NCBI RefSeq assembly: GCF_001522545.3
Contig: NC_031774.1
Coordinates: 50,745,363-50,809,362, forward strand
DNA length: 64,000 nt
Source of the DNA: Parus major
Taxonomy: Eukaryota > Chordata > Aves > Passeriformes > Paridae
Reading direction: 5' to 3'
The stretch's first letter is position 1, and each line of letters begins with the position of its first letter. The translations under genes were made by a program, and so were the position numbers. The notes under the pieces were generated by a model. That model was not told the DNA's origin. It did no database searches and saw nothing but the letters and a program-made list of their open reading frames with translations. Shown piece by piece: positions 1 through 11,305 of this stretch.

Positions 1-809
1 GGGCTGAAATAGCAATGCCTGATGCATATCATCGACATTCGGTTTTCCCATGCTTAGTCTCTGGCTCAGACTAATGTTTTTTAAGTCTCAGCAAAAAACA
101 GCTTGGTTTCCAAGGATGAGAAGATATTGTCTCTTCTACTTGTTATTTATAAATAATAATCTGACAGTCATGTTGAAGCATAACAGCACTATTCTGAGGG
201 CTGCTCATACAGACTCGATGTCCTTTTGACATGAGTTTTATTGGGCTGTCATGAATTTCTAGTTATTAATGCAATAGTTAAAACAACAAGCATGAGGGGA
301 GAAAACACCAGATTTATTGGAAACAACTATTCCATGTAAATGTCAAGCTTTTTAAAAGTAGAAGTACACTTCCTTGCAACATCTTAGAGTCCTGGCTGAA
401 GTGCATTCCCTCACAGATAACAACTTGCTGTGCCTCAATTGCCCTGGTTGCAGGCTGCATGAAGCTACCCAGCCTGGAGCAAATAAAAAAGTAATTGGAG
501 TTGTTGTCTTCCACTTTCAGTGAACTCAGAATGCCTTGTGTTTGTTGTGAGCTGCCAATTGCACATGATTACAGGATGCAGCTGGCTGTAGCGTCCTGTC
601 ATCCTGCAGGAGCCTGCGCTTCATTGAACCTGAGGTGTGACGGACCCCAGATCCTTACTCTGAATTAGTTCCAGGATAAGAAATGTGGATTTTAAGATTT
701 TTAAAGTGAAAAGCTTCATAATGTTTATTCAAAGCCTGCCTTAGATCCGTGCTCATGAAAAGGGCAAGTGGTAAGAAAATACATTTGCTGCTCGAGTCAA
801 TCTTTGCAC
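1..809. other. Unique non-coding DNA, nothing recognised
   Basis: No repeat family, RNA gene or credible exon is visible. The only open frame is a 66-codon minus-strand stretch near 314-514 with no recognisable motif. Composition is AT-rich and ordinary for intergenic or intronic vertebrate DNA. Confidence 0.6.
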
Positions 810-829
810 GTGTGTGTGTGTGTGTGTGA
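810..829. repeat. (GT)n microsatellite
   Basis: About ten GT units in a row, preceded by CAC so that a CACGTG hexamer sits at the left edge, and followed by a decaying GAGTGTG tail. Short dinucleotide repeats of this kind are common and polymorphic in bird genomes. Confidence 0.9.
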
Positions 830-1334
830 GTGTGAATAAAGATTTCAGGATAAAGCTCCTATTCTGAAATTAGAACAGAAACTGGAGCCACAGAGAGCCC
901 TAGGGTTGCATTCTCTTCGACTGGCTGCATTCTTCACAAAGTTCAGTGAGGATGTCTTATGGTTGTTGGGATGCGAAAGTTTAGTCCTTCCACAAAGCAC
1001 TGTGCATCACCCCTATGGCAAACTTGTTTTGCCTTGGCACACAACTGTGGTGCTGGTCAAAAGGTTCAGCTGGAGCAGGGCTCCAGCTGTTCTTTCATTC
1101 TGTACAAATGGACAAGGAGTTTTCAACAGGTGCCCTCTGCAGAATCAATCTGCACACGAGACAGCATTTTGACATGAGGCAACACAAAAGGAGCTGTGAA
1201 TTTCGCTCTTTCATAAATGCTAAAAAGGGGAACTGAACAGATTATTAAAAAAAGGAAAGAAAGAAAATAAATAAGTACCAACTTTTATTTGATGTAGCAT
1301 TATGAAAGGTTGCTCTTGCTGTGTTTGTCTTTTG
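830..1334. other. Unique non-coding DNA
   Basis: Three overlapping plus-strand frames stay open between about 906 and 1236 (72-88 codons), but none has a recognisable domain and at least the first opens on TTG rather than ATG. Simultaneous openness in three frames reflects few stop triplets rather than coding. No repeat family was recognised. The right edge meets the CR1 fragment. Confidence 0.55.
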
Positions 1335-1612
1335 AATCCTCTTTGGGCCCAAAGGAAGCTGGAGAGGGATCCTTCATCAGGAACTGTAGTGAAATGACAA
1401 GGAATAATGAGTTCAAAGTGAAGGAGAGGAAATTTAGTTTAGATATAAGGAAGAAATTCTTCCCTGTGAGGGTAGTGAGGCACTGGGGCAGGTTACCCAG
1501 AGAAGCTGTGGATCCTCCACCCCTGAGAGTGCTCAAGTCCAGGCTGGACGGGACATTGAGCAACCTGGTGTTTGCTCTCGTCCCTGCCCATGGCAAACCA
1601 TTCTGTGAATCT
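1335..1612 (+). mobile_element. CR1 LINE fragment, 3' end, sense
   Basis: This is the 3' untranslated end of a CR1 retrotransposon, truncated at its 5' side as most CR1 copies are. The stretch reads through the usual landmarks in order: a CTTTGGGCCCAAAGGAAGCT-like start, AAGAAATTCTTCCCTGTGAG at about 1451, GGTAGTGAGGCACTGG, a CAGGTTACCCAGAGAAGCTG block, CTCAAGTCCAGGCTGGA, and the terminal CCATTCTGTGAAT at about 1598-1610. About 40-50 bases normally found between GCCCATGGC (about 1586-1594) and AAACCATTCTGTGA are missing, so the copy has an internal deletion. Open frames of 105-107 codons lie across it on both strands; they are shadows and not the CR1 reverse transcriptase, which is absent. 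Confidence 0.93.
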
Positions 1613-2662
1613 TTCCAGAACAACTAAGTCACTTGACTGGACAGTGATGGAAGAGGGATGAAGGTTTGTCACCAAAGTCACAGCAAAGGCTGGATTGTAG
1701 CACAAGTTTAGGTTCTGATCTCTTCCTTCCCATGAAAAATGCAGATATAATATTGTTTCCAGCTGTAGCGATTAGGAACACATATAGCCTCAGCAAAGAT
1801 TGACATGTAAACCACATTTGTGTGCACAGGTTTTGACTATCATTCTGGATTCTAGTCTGAATCCCTTCTGTCATTAATACCACTGAAATAATTTTAGAAT
1901 AAAAGCTTCAATTAACAAATTTCACCTAATTATTTTGGAAGTTCTGTGAGAGATGATTTTATTTTTTCCCTAAAAATTAAAGAAATTATGCCTTGCCAAG
2001 GCCCTGACTTCTGGCTCTAATTTCTGCCATCAGAAATGTGTCTAGGTCCTTAGGACACATCTTTTCCATGGGCTTGATTAGCTCCATGAATGATACAGTA
2101 CTTGTAAGGCAACTGTGGGCTGTCCTCTGTAGAACAAACTCACTCTTGATCTCTCTGTCTCCTACCTAAAAATTGCATTTCTCCTTAGTGCTTCCTGAGC
2201 TATTGAGAGACATTTGTTCCGAAATGAAGATTTTAAATTTCAGAAGTCTAATTCCTGTTTTTCTCTTTTGTGTACTACTTTTGTGTCTGTGGTCAGATGG
2301 TAAAGCACACTGCACAACAACCAGTGGTATTGCTTGCAGCTGAGTAAACCCTCAGAAAGCTCACTAAACCAAATGAAATGGCGCTATGTTTTCCAGCAGA
2401 GACATAGACTCTGTTAGCATAAAATAGTCAAAGGGTAGTTTATGATATGTGTTTACCAGTGCAGGAGTGAGTTTGAGCTGGTAAAGCATATGTGCTGAGG
2501 AGGCTGAAGAAACAGAAGGTTTCACAGGGGCAGGGAGGTGACTTTAACTGTCATGTTATGACAGCATATGTTCATTACTTTTCTGGGCATGGCCCTTTGT
2601 TCTAGTGCCTTGCTGGATGTGTTAAATCCTACATAGCACTGAAGCTCTGAAGACTTAGAGTA
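1613..2662. other. Unique non-coding DNA
   Basis: No repeat, RNA or exon recognised. An 84-codon minus-strand frame at 1629-1883 has no identifiable motif. The segment ends in the A-rich approach to the AAAAT microsatellite. Confidence 0.55.
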
Positions 2663-2856
2663 AAGAAATAAAAAATAAAATTAAAATAAAATAAATAATG
2701 AAATGAAATGAAATGAAATAAAATAAAATTGAAATAAAATAAAATAAAAATAAAATAAAATAAAATAAAATAACATAAAATAAAATAAAATAAAATAAAA
2801 TAAAATAAAATAAAATAAAATAAAATAAAATAAAATAAAATAAAATAAAATAAAAT
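2663..2856. repeat. (TAAAA)n pentanucleotide microsatellite
   Basis: About 190 bases of TAAAA units. The left part is interrupted: it includes a run of AAATG variants near 2697-2718 and single-base changes near 2730 and 2750. From 2776 to 2856 the array is a perfect run of 16 TAAAA units plus one T, just after a single TAACA variant at 2771-2775. The variant left side and pure right side suggest recent expansion on the right. A minus-strand open frame of 70 codons rich in F, I, L and Y is simply the translation of this repeat. Confidence 0.97.
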
Positions 2857-5800
2857 ATGAAATACACTGTGCAGTGCAGGCTGAGTGTTACGCTGCCTGT
2901 TCAGGAGAGCATGAACAGGGAGAGCAGGGTAGCTGTGTCAGCTCAGCGCTGCCCCTGTGGCTGTGAACTCATTCCCTAGCTGGGTTTTTAGGTCAGGACA
3001 GCAGTGCTTTGATGGAGCTGTGCTATTTCTGCTGCTACAGCCTGTGCAGTCAGCACAGGCACTGCTCCACTCCTCCAGGTACTGCAGGTTGCTCAGACTG
3101 CCTGACCAAGGGCTCCAGAGTCATTTGGCTTCCTTGAAAACCTCCTTAAAACTGCCCTACTGAACCTAAGGGACAGCCAGCAAAAGGCCAGTGAAATAAC
3201 TCAGTTCTTTCTCACGTTCACATTCAGTTTTCCTTTTCTTTTTTCCCACAACTTATCATTTAAAGTCAACTAAGCCAGTAGTAGTCAGATCTGAAAATCT
3301 GTGGAGTTTCTGTTCACAGAAACACAGAAAGGTACTGGTATCATGAAAAATGCAAAGTAAGACATGTCTGTTTTGACTGCCAGTAGACTGCCTCTACCTA
3401 CGTGATAAGATTTAAATTGTGCAAGCTGGGAGGAAAGTGTATTTCTCACTGTGTGGAAGCAGAAAATGTTGATGGAACAGAACACTCCTGAAGAAAAAGC
3501 ACTCTCCATTGCTTAACAATACCTTCTGTAGAAGGTCATTGAAGGAACGAAAGAGGAGGTGAGCTCAGGAGCAGCATCTGTATGAAAACATGTCATGGTA
3601 CCGAATAACAAATGCATGAAAATACAGTAGAAATACTTCTGCATGTCTGGATATTCACATGAACACTGTACAATCAGAACTCAGTTCTGCACCTGTCTTT
3701 TGTCCACTCATTAAATTCAGTTCCTTATATAGGATCAAGCCCCGACACTCTTTTCTTTCTTCTTGGATAAGTCTATGAAATTACACCAAAAAAAATAAAT
3801 TTCTTTTACTAATATATAAAACTTTTAACAATGCTAACAAAGAAAAGAAGGTCAGTAATGATACTGCATTCATTCAGATGGGAGTAGAATATCGACTACC
3901 TTCATTGTCTTTGGACCCTGTCTTGTAAACCTTTGTGCTGATGTTATTTATAGAAAAGATTATGAGAGACATCAGTTGCATTTTCCACCTGTAGGGAGAG
4001 GATGCCAGTTTGGACATCCACAAACTGATCTGAAACTTTCCTTTGAACTCAGACAGATTTTGGTTCTCTTGAATTATTATGTTTTCTTTCAGTGCCAAAT
4101 GCAAGAGATATTGCAGGAGAAAATTAAAAACACAACCCGATTTTTTTAGATCTGCATCCTGTTCTTGTGGACCAGATATTTGGCTGACTATCCAAGCATC
4201 TGGAAGCTCCCTAAAAGCATCTTCAGAGGTTTTAAAGTCAGTTTTTTTACAAGATGGTTTCTAATGGGCTGTGAACCCTTCTATAAATAACAGCATTGCC
4301 TGTGTGTACATCTGCACACATAACAGTTGCACTGAATCTACCTAGAAACAGGTGTCATTGATCCAAATTAAGTGACAGTTGTGTAATTTTTTTTTTCATT
4401 TGCAATAAGTCTCTGATTGGCAGTGTTCCCACAGAATTATTTATTTTGCCTTCTAAAGAGATAAAAATTTTCTTTTGCTTTAACTTTGGGCTTGAGTGCC
4501 TGATGATTTTTTGAGAAAGGAGCAATAGTACTGGGAATTTTATTTAGAAAATGTACATATGCAATGAACAAAAATAATCTGTGCTAATGACAACCACTCT
4601 TATAAGAAGAATTTGAAGTACATGTGGCTGTTTCAGCACTCCCCATCTTTCATTCTATTTAAAAGTCTCTGGCAATATGTTCGTCCCCTGGACAGAGGGA
4701 GAGGACAGACATTATTTAGCGAAGGGGTGGTTATCTGATTTCACTGACATTTAGAGAACATCAGAATCACAACAAAGCTGGGGTGAGAAATCTTTTGGCA
4801 ATTACTGCAGACATAGAAATTCAGTGCCTAATACTGATGACACAGAACAGATTTCCCTGTTTGTGTTGTTAAAACTTCAAAACCAATTCAGAGCTGAGCC
4901 TCTTTAGTTATGTGTGCATACCTGGAAAACAAGCAGGACAAACTTAGCCAGAGCAAAAAGGGTGTCTTGCACAAGTGTCCAGACTACAGGCTTTATGTAA
5001 TGAGTACAGATATTGATTTTATATATGAAGGGAAATTTCCTGATTCTATCTTATTCCATCTTACTACTAACCAGCATGTAGGGTCTTTTACTTCTGTCCT
5101 GTTCTACAAGAAAATAAATATGACTTACAGCAATAAAATTTTGTCCTCCAGCTGGTCAGGTGAGCAGAATTACATGCAGAAACCCCCAGAAAGGAGGATG
5201 CATGCAGATAAGCTACATTCCCCTGTTACATTTGTGGATCTTCACTCATAGCTGGTGGTAGAAGTCTTCAGCCTTGACTCTCTCATCTTTTACTTAAGAT
5301 TAGCTCAGTGTACCTTGTAAAGGGCCCAGTTTAAATATTCCCATTTGTCTCTGGAATCTGTATGAAGTTAGAAATCCCACTAGCAGATAGCAACAGTTAA
5401 ATTAAAAACAATTAAGACACAACAATTAAGAAACAACATTCTGTGTTTTTTCCTGTGACCCTCCCATTTTACAGGATCTGCAGTTCAGCATTTTTCTCTT
5501 CAGGTCTGCCCTAGGTGATATCAGGAATTCACACATATCAGTAAAGGATACGTGGAGAAACAGACACCAAGGTGAGCCCAAAGCAGTTCCAACACCTCCT
5601 GAAGAGATGCTGTGAGGACTGCAGAAGCTGGGAAAGGGGGCTGAAGGGTAATGTGGCATCCAGAATTCATTTAAACAAGGGATGGAAGGTGATGGCCAGA
5701 AATTCCAGAGATAAAGAGTATTCCAGAGGAAGCTGAAAACCTTGTTCAGTCACCCTGATTTATACAATGCAAACTTTTAGGTGTACTTTCTGAAGGCTGA

Positions 5801-6256
5801 GCTCTTGCAAAACTGTCATAAACTTATGTACTTGGTAATGTGGAGCTATTTGTGCCATCTGGCAGCTGTCAGCTTTCTCTATTCACTTCCCCCCTACTAA
5901 TGCAAAACACAGAAACTGGACCTTTTACATCTTGCTATGTGAAAAAGTTTGGTGTCTAGAGGCTTTTTGAGGCCAAACCATTGCACTCTTCTGGTGCCTG
6001 CTATTTGGGCGTTCATCGCAAACATTAATAATAATTTATCCTGGTCGGCAACAACCATATATATTCCTTCTTCCTCTAATATTCCTTTATAACAGTGTGT
6101 TTTCCAAGAACTTTGCATATGTTCTCTTAAACACCTGAAATTCACCTCGTACACTGTTTCAGAAGGATTTAAAAAACAGCTGGTGTTTATCTCATTGCTA
6201 TCTCCATTTTTAGCTGCAATTTGCTGACCTCCATCATTTTATCAAAGATTACATTC
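2857..6256. other. Unique non-coding DNA, 3.4 kb
   Basis: No transposon or RNA gene recognised. The most notable open frame is an ATG-initiated 113-codon plus-strand frame at 4910-5251; it matches no family I know, and its upstream region shows no clear acceptor or promoter. A 13-T run begins at 6257. Overall AT-rich with scattered short A and T runs. Confidence 0.55.
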
Positions 6257-6269
6257 TTTTTTTTTTTTT
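6257..6269. repeat. T13 homopolymer
   Basis: Thirteen consecutive T followed by CCCC and TTTT, a pyrimidine-rich stretch. No retrocopy recognised beside it on the opposite strand. Confidence 0.85.
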
Positions 6270-6892
6270 CCCCTTTTGCCAGAACACTTAAAGCTATTCT
6301 CAAATCTTTTTTTAGTCTGCACTGACACTTTGCTATAAGCCACCTGTGAAATGATTAATTTGCTTGTTTTCCTTTTGTGTTGTGCCCTGTGAGGCGAGGC
6401 ACTGGGTCAGGCAGGACCTTCAGGTGGAAGTGGAGAGGTTGTGCCTGGAGGGGACCGGAGGGCAAGGCAAGGCAGCAGGCAGGAATAGCTGCAGCAAGCA
6501 GCCAGGAGCTTGCCCTGCAAACAGACTGCTGAGAAGGCAGTGAGAGACAGAAACCAGACCTTCATGGGGAGAGAAACAGTCAGCTGGAGTGGGTGCTTTA
6601 AATTTGGGAGTGGATGGAAACAGCCTGGAAAAAGGTTTGTTCCCCAAAAGAGAAGGCAAGCAAAGGTAGTTTTGTTTATAAATGCATTTAGTCTGTTCTG
6701 CAACTACATTTCTGTGTGTCAGAATAATGGGACATTATAAACCTAGGTTTTGCAGATTAAAGGTTATATTTTTCTCTTTTGCTTGTTTGTTTTGTCATTG
6801 TGGGGGTGCAGACTGTAGAAGGTCTAAACATCCATGTCATAAAGCTGTGGTCCTGCTCTGCAGTGATTTCTCTGGTGACATTGACTACTGCA
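6270..6892. other. Unique non-coding DNA
   Basis: Slightly more GC-rich than its surroundings at 6390-6530. Overlapping frames on both strands (98 and 79 codons minus, 76 plus) are open, but none shows a domain. Nothing else recognised. Confidence 0.5.
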
Positions 6893-7117
6893 GGCTGGAT
6901 ATCAGCAACATAGAATGTTCAAGCACTTTCGTGAGGGTGGTGAGGCACAGGAACAGATTACTCAGAGGACTTGTGAATGGTCCATGCCTGGATATGTTCA
7001 TGGTCAGGTTGAATTGGACTTTGATCAGTTTGGTCTTGTGGAAGGTGTCTGTGTCCCTGGAAAAGGGAACATAATGATCTTCAAGGGAAATTCCAACCCA
7101 ACCAATTCTATGATTCT
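6893..7117 (+). mobile_element. CR1 LINE fragment, 3' end, sense
   Basis: An older, more diverged CR1 3' end. It can be followed from GCTGGATATCAG, through GTGAGGGTGGTGAGGCACAG at about 6931-6950, TGGTCTTGTGGAAGGTGTC at about 7031, to the terminal TTCCAACCCAACC and ATTCTATGATTCT near 7092-7117. The terminal ATTCTATGA motif is the CR1 3' signature. It is more degraded than the copy at 1335-1612, so it probably inserted earlier. Only the untranslated tail is present; no reverse-transcriptase sequence is seen. Open frames across it are incidental. Confidence 0.9.
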
Positions 7118-7130
7118 CTTTTTTCACTAT

Positions 7131-7158
7131 ATTAATAATAATAATAATAAAAAAAAAA
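7131..7158. repeat. (AAT)n microsatellite with A tail
   Basis: About six AAT units followed by a run of A, beginning 13 bases after the CR1 3' end. The position suggests that it grew from the insertion junction of that CR1, although CR1 itself does not carry poly(A). Confidence 0.85.
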
Positions 7159-8623
7159 CAGTATGAGGAGTTGTGCAGAAAAACATGCTCTGAATTGACA
7201 TTTCATTGCTGGGATCATCCCTGCCTCAAAAAGATGCTCTGGCTTTGCTCTCTAGAGGCTGGTTTAAAGTCAAAGGCTTATGATGTTCATAATGTAAATT
7301 AAAATCTAATGTATTTCACAGACTGGCCTTACAGCACCTCTCTTTGCCCTGAGGTGCTCAGCTACCTGGAGAGCCCAGCTCAATGCACAACTGAGCTCAC
7401 TCTAATACCTGGGAGAAAAGAAGGAATCTCGCTGTAATTCTTCTCTGCAGCTACACACTTCAGATGAGAATACTGTAAGGCAAACAATAGTAAACAAATC
7501 CCTGCTGCTTTTCAGCAGAAAGGTAAGATGGTGCATGAACCTTACTTTTGGGGAGGTTTGTGGCTTTAGATTGGAAGTAATATTAATGGAGCCCTCTAGA
7601 GTGGTGAGATTTTCTGCATCAGGATGTCACAGTGCTGTAAGCATGCATTGTAGGCAATTGGTTGCCAATCCCCAAAACAGTGCCAACTTCAGAAATGAAA
7701 GATGTTGGTGGGGGTGCTGCTAACCACACATCTTAGTTTCCAAAAAATAACATATTACCTGGGTGAAGTCCATCTGCTGAAGCTGTAAAAATTCTGAGCT
7801 CTCAAAGACCATAACAAACCTCACTGTGGAAACTTGATTCTCCGCTATTCAAAGAAATTTTCCCTGTTCAGCACCTTGCCAAATGTCTACAAAGTTCTGG
7901 CTTTACAAATTTCTCCTAAGCTCTTTCTTGGTTCCATTTCACTTTTATGCTACTCCTCCAAGATACCAGGTCACCTCTGCTTGTAGCATATCCCATTTTT
8001 TCATTTTTTAATTGACTTTTGAATAGCTGTTCTGTGACTGTTGTTTTTCAGTTGTAATGTAGTGTCATCTGTATTTCTGGACCGAGATCAGGGTGCCATT
8101 GTGTGACACAATGTAAGCAAATAGGATGGGAGACAAATCACTGTCCCAAAATCATATCAACAAACCATAGCAGAGTGAAGGATAAGAAAGGGGGAAGATG
8201 AGCCATGATGGACTATGAGGTGGATGAGATTTGGCTAACAGTTGTTGTGACTCAGGAAACAAGTCTGGGCTGGGTAACTGGAGCTGCTGTCTTGTACCCA
8301 GAGCCTGGTGGCACAACCCCAGCCCTGTCTGCTAACGTGGTGTGGCAGGGTTGTAAGCTCCCCCAGGGCTGGCTGCTTGCAGCATTATTTGAACCAAGAT
8401 TGCGAATATGTCAGCTCTGATTCCAGGGCTCCTCTATAACACTCCTCTGTGATTGTTTCCTCAAAAGCAGAACTAAAAGAATTGAGCTCGATAAAAACTA
8501 TTTTATTCCGTTTCATATGTTTGCAGCTCCTACCTCCCAAGAATCTGTTCAGCTTGCTAAAAAATGAAATTGCTACAGATGGATATTTCTTTCAATTACT
8601 GTAGAAACATGTAACAAAGCCTC
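7159..8623. other. Unique non-coding DNA
   Basis: No repeat family recognised. Open frames of 62 and 71 codons (7535-7723 and 8205-8420, plus) lack motifs. An AAAG/GTAAGA donor-like sequence lies near 7520, but there is no matching upstream exon. Confidence 0.55.
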
Positions 8624-8854
8624 TGGCATGCCAAGAACCAAGCATCAAAGCTCAAGAGCTTACATATTCTATTAAGTGGTTTAATATTGTAGAGAAGAAC
8701 AAAAAAAATACAGTGTTTTGTCCCTCATGGCCTTCTTTAGGAGACCTCAGGGAACCAAAAGGTTGCAGTTTTTATGGTCTCCCTGCTCTAATATTAAAAC
8801 ACTTCATTGAATATGTAAGCCCTTGAGCTTTGATGCCTGGTTCTTGGCATGGCA
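8624..8854. repeat. Long imperfect inverted repeat (hairpin)
   Basis: Left arm 8624-8694 and right arm 8786-8854 are reverse complements. Paired bases satisfy i + j = 17478 over most of the length; two unpaired bases at 8689-8690 shift the last four pairs. I count about six mismatches (8626, 8641, 8657, 8670, 8673 and 8679) in roughly 69 pairs, near 90% complementarity. The longest perfect blocks are 8627-8640 with 8838-8851, 8642-8656 with 8822-8836, and 8658-8669 with 8809-8820. The 91-nt loop (8695-8785) is not obviously self-complementary. No target-site duplication is evident at the outer edges. It could be a palindromic foldback transposon (MITE), an inverted local duplication, or, if transcribed, a long hairpin RNA. 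I do not recognise the family. Confidence 0.9.
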
Positions 8855-10716
8855 AGTACAGTTCATACTGGTTTGATGGTTTGGGGTGGTCTGTGGGAGA
8901 TTATTCCCCTTTCCTGGTGAGATACCACAGGAAATACAGGACTGGTGCACAGACTCTTCCTTGTTGTGCTGGGCAGAGCTGCTACTTGCACTTCTCCCCA
9001 TAACCTCAAAAACCTTTTCATTCAAAGAGAATAGTTGCAGCAAAGGTGAGTGGATGAGCTCACAGCTCCTGTGCTACGACAGAGACTTTCTATTCCATAG
9101 ACCCATTTGGGGCTGCAGGCTGGGACACACACAGCACCAGGAATATGAGAAGAGCTGAGCATTGCCATAGACCTGTGGTGTCCTGCAGCTCAGTAAACAC
9201 AGACCAACTTCTCTGTCAGCATGGGCTGACCAAGAGGCTGTTTCATCACGTTCCCATCCACCAGCACCACACTCCTGTGCTAGCTGTGCGTGCACTAGAA
9301 CTGAAACAGCAAAAAGTCACCTCAAAACCTTATTCTCATTTCTTTTCCCAGGCACACATGATCCAAATTAGATTGAGTAAGAATAGGAAGTCCTGCTCCA
9401 TGGGAAGTTGTTCCAGACTTTGTTGGAAAAGATGAGATGAAAAAAAAATTAGATTAATTTAAACAGAAAACTGTGTTTTGCAAATGAGTTTGTTGGCTTG
9501 AAGGTCTAATACACGGTGCTCAGATTACCCAGGACAGATCTCCAGCCATGCACCAGCCATGTCATTCCCATGTTTTGCCACAAGGTTCAGAAGCAACCTG
9601 GATATTTCCAGCTTAAAAAAAATATCTAACCTGAAATGAAGATTGAGGAGAATCCAGGAAAGTAAGGGCCAAACTGCACTTCAGCTAAGATGATGCTGTA
9701 ATAAAGCACTTTTGATTAATACAGCAAAAGTATAAATAGAGCTGTAGCCCTTATGGGGGAGTTGGCCTAAAGGAAAATGAAATAAAACACTTTATTGGAA
9801 TTAAGTATTGTGGAACAGATTGAAAGTACTCAGGATAGGAGTGAAAAATAGGTTAATTTAGGTAAAAGAAATAGTTAATTATCAGTATTTTGAAACATCT
9901 TCAAAAATTCTTCTTCAGGTAACTTCAACTATTCTCATAGAAACATCTGTCTAATTTAAATTTCAGTTAATTTTGACTGAAAATTGTTTTGCCTGTCTCT
10001 TGTTTTTTCATCTTGCTCTAAGGAGTTTTGCTCATGATTTCAATAGTGTATCTTCAATCAATCTCTCCATTTAAAGCTGGATTCTTCTCTCATTCTTGCT
10101 GCTTTTATGTCTGGACAATTTCATGCATTTGGATACCTAACAAAGACCCAAATTGGTCTATGGCCTGAAAATATGCCAAGATTTTCTAATTTTAGCAGCA
10201 GGAAAAAAGAACAAGTACTTCCTAAATTCTGCACTCCACCTCCACCAGCTCAACACTGGTTTAATCACTTTCTCTTCAAATGTTTTGTGATTGTTATAAT
10301 GAAATACTCTGTGTATTAGATGTGGAAACATGTTCTCAAGCCTTGTTTCTAATTTTGGAATGAGTATTATGAGGGATTTCTATTCCTTGCTCATTTAAAA
10401 TCTGGTTTAATAGCTGTAGAAGAGGCTATTGAAGGAGATCACCAAAATACTCAGCTGAGCTTGGATAAACCTGTATTTCTCCCATTAACTTGAGGAGAAT
10501 TCATTGTTTGTAAGTTCTCTTTCCTTCTTTTTCCCATCTGCAGTTTAAGCAAGTTATTAGGTTGAGGTTTTCTTTGGTTGAAGGAGTTTTTAGCTATATT
10601 ATTGAGTATATCCAAAACCAAACATTTAGATTTTCACACTCCTCTCTAGAGCTCTTCCAAAACTTGTTGAAAATTCTTGTCCATGCCAGAAAATCTGTAT
10701 GAAAATCACACATCAG
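8855..10716. other. Unique non-coding DNA with one donor-like site
   Basis: No transposon recognised. A plus-strand frame is open over 8886-9158 and contains CAAAG/GTGAGT, a strong donor-like sequence with the cut after 9045. A possible acceptor (ATACCACAG) ends near 8932, which would bound a 113-bp exon, but its pyrimidine tract is poor and the peptide is unrecognised. The part from 9600 to 10700 is AT-rich with nothing visible. Confidence 0.5.
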
Positions 10717-11305
10717 AAATCACAGAATGGCTAAGGTTGGAAGGAACCTCTGAAGTTCATCTGATCCAAACCCTCTGCTCAAGCAGAGCTCCTCTTAAAC
10801 CATGTCCAGAGAGATTTTAATACCTCCAAGACAGGAGAATCCTTAACTTCCCTGAACAACCTGTACCAGTATTCAGCCATCTCACAGTAAAAAGTGTTTC
10901 CTCTTTCTTATCTTGTCACTGGGCACCACCAAAAAGAGGTGGGCAACGTGTTCTTTGTACCATCCTTCAAGCATTTATGTAGGTTGATAAGAATCCCCTC
11001 AAATCTCTTCTTCAGGCTGAAAAGTCCCTCCCATCTCTCTCAGCCTTTCCTCATAACAGAGATGCTCTAAAATTTGAATCATCTTTGTAGGCCTTTCTTG
11101 AACTCCTTCCAGTGTGTCCATGTCCCTCTTGTACTGAGGGCCCCAGAACTGGACACAGCACAACTGGGGCACACCAGTGCTGAGGAGAGAAGGGTCACCT
11201 TCCTCAGCCTGGCAGTGTAATGCAGCTCAGGATATTGTCAGCCTTTTCTGTGGCAGGGGCACATTCAGTTCAGTGTCCAGCAGGATGCCTGGCTCCTTTT
11301 CACCT
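10717..11305 (-). mobile_element. CR1 LINE fragment, antisense, about 590 bp
   Basis: Read on the plus strand it begins with the reversed CR1 3' end (TCACAGAATGGCTAAGGTTG, about 10719) followed by GGAAGGAACCTCTGAAGTTC, then through CTGCTCAAGCAGAGCTC, CATGTCCAGAGAG, CTTCTTCAGGCTGAAAAGTC, CTCAGCCTTTCCTCATAA, CCCAGAACTGGACACAGCAC and GTGTCCAGCAGGATGCCTGG. These are the familiar blocks of the long CR1 3' region in reverse. Its 5' limit is truncated at about 11305. It carries no intact reverse-transcriptase frame. This copy is longer than the other CR1 pieces here and belongs to a different subfamily from the short sense copies. Confidence 0.93.

Noticed and set aside
1300..1705. 105-, 107- and 70-codon frames
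   Set aside because: They lie on the CR1 3' untranslated region and appear on both strands.
2655..2867. 70-codon minus frame rich in F, I, L and Y resembling a membrane protein
   Set aside because: It is the translation of the AAAAT microsatellite.
10560..10610. miR-9-like word TTCTTTGGTTGA with downstream TAGCTATAT
   Set aside because: The mature sequence does not match beyond a short core and no precursor hairpin is evident.
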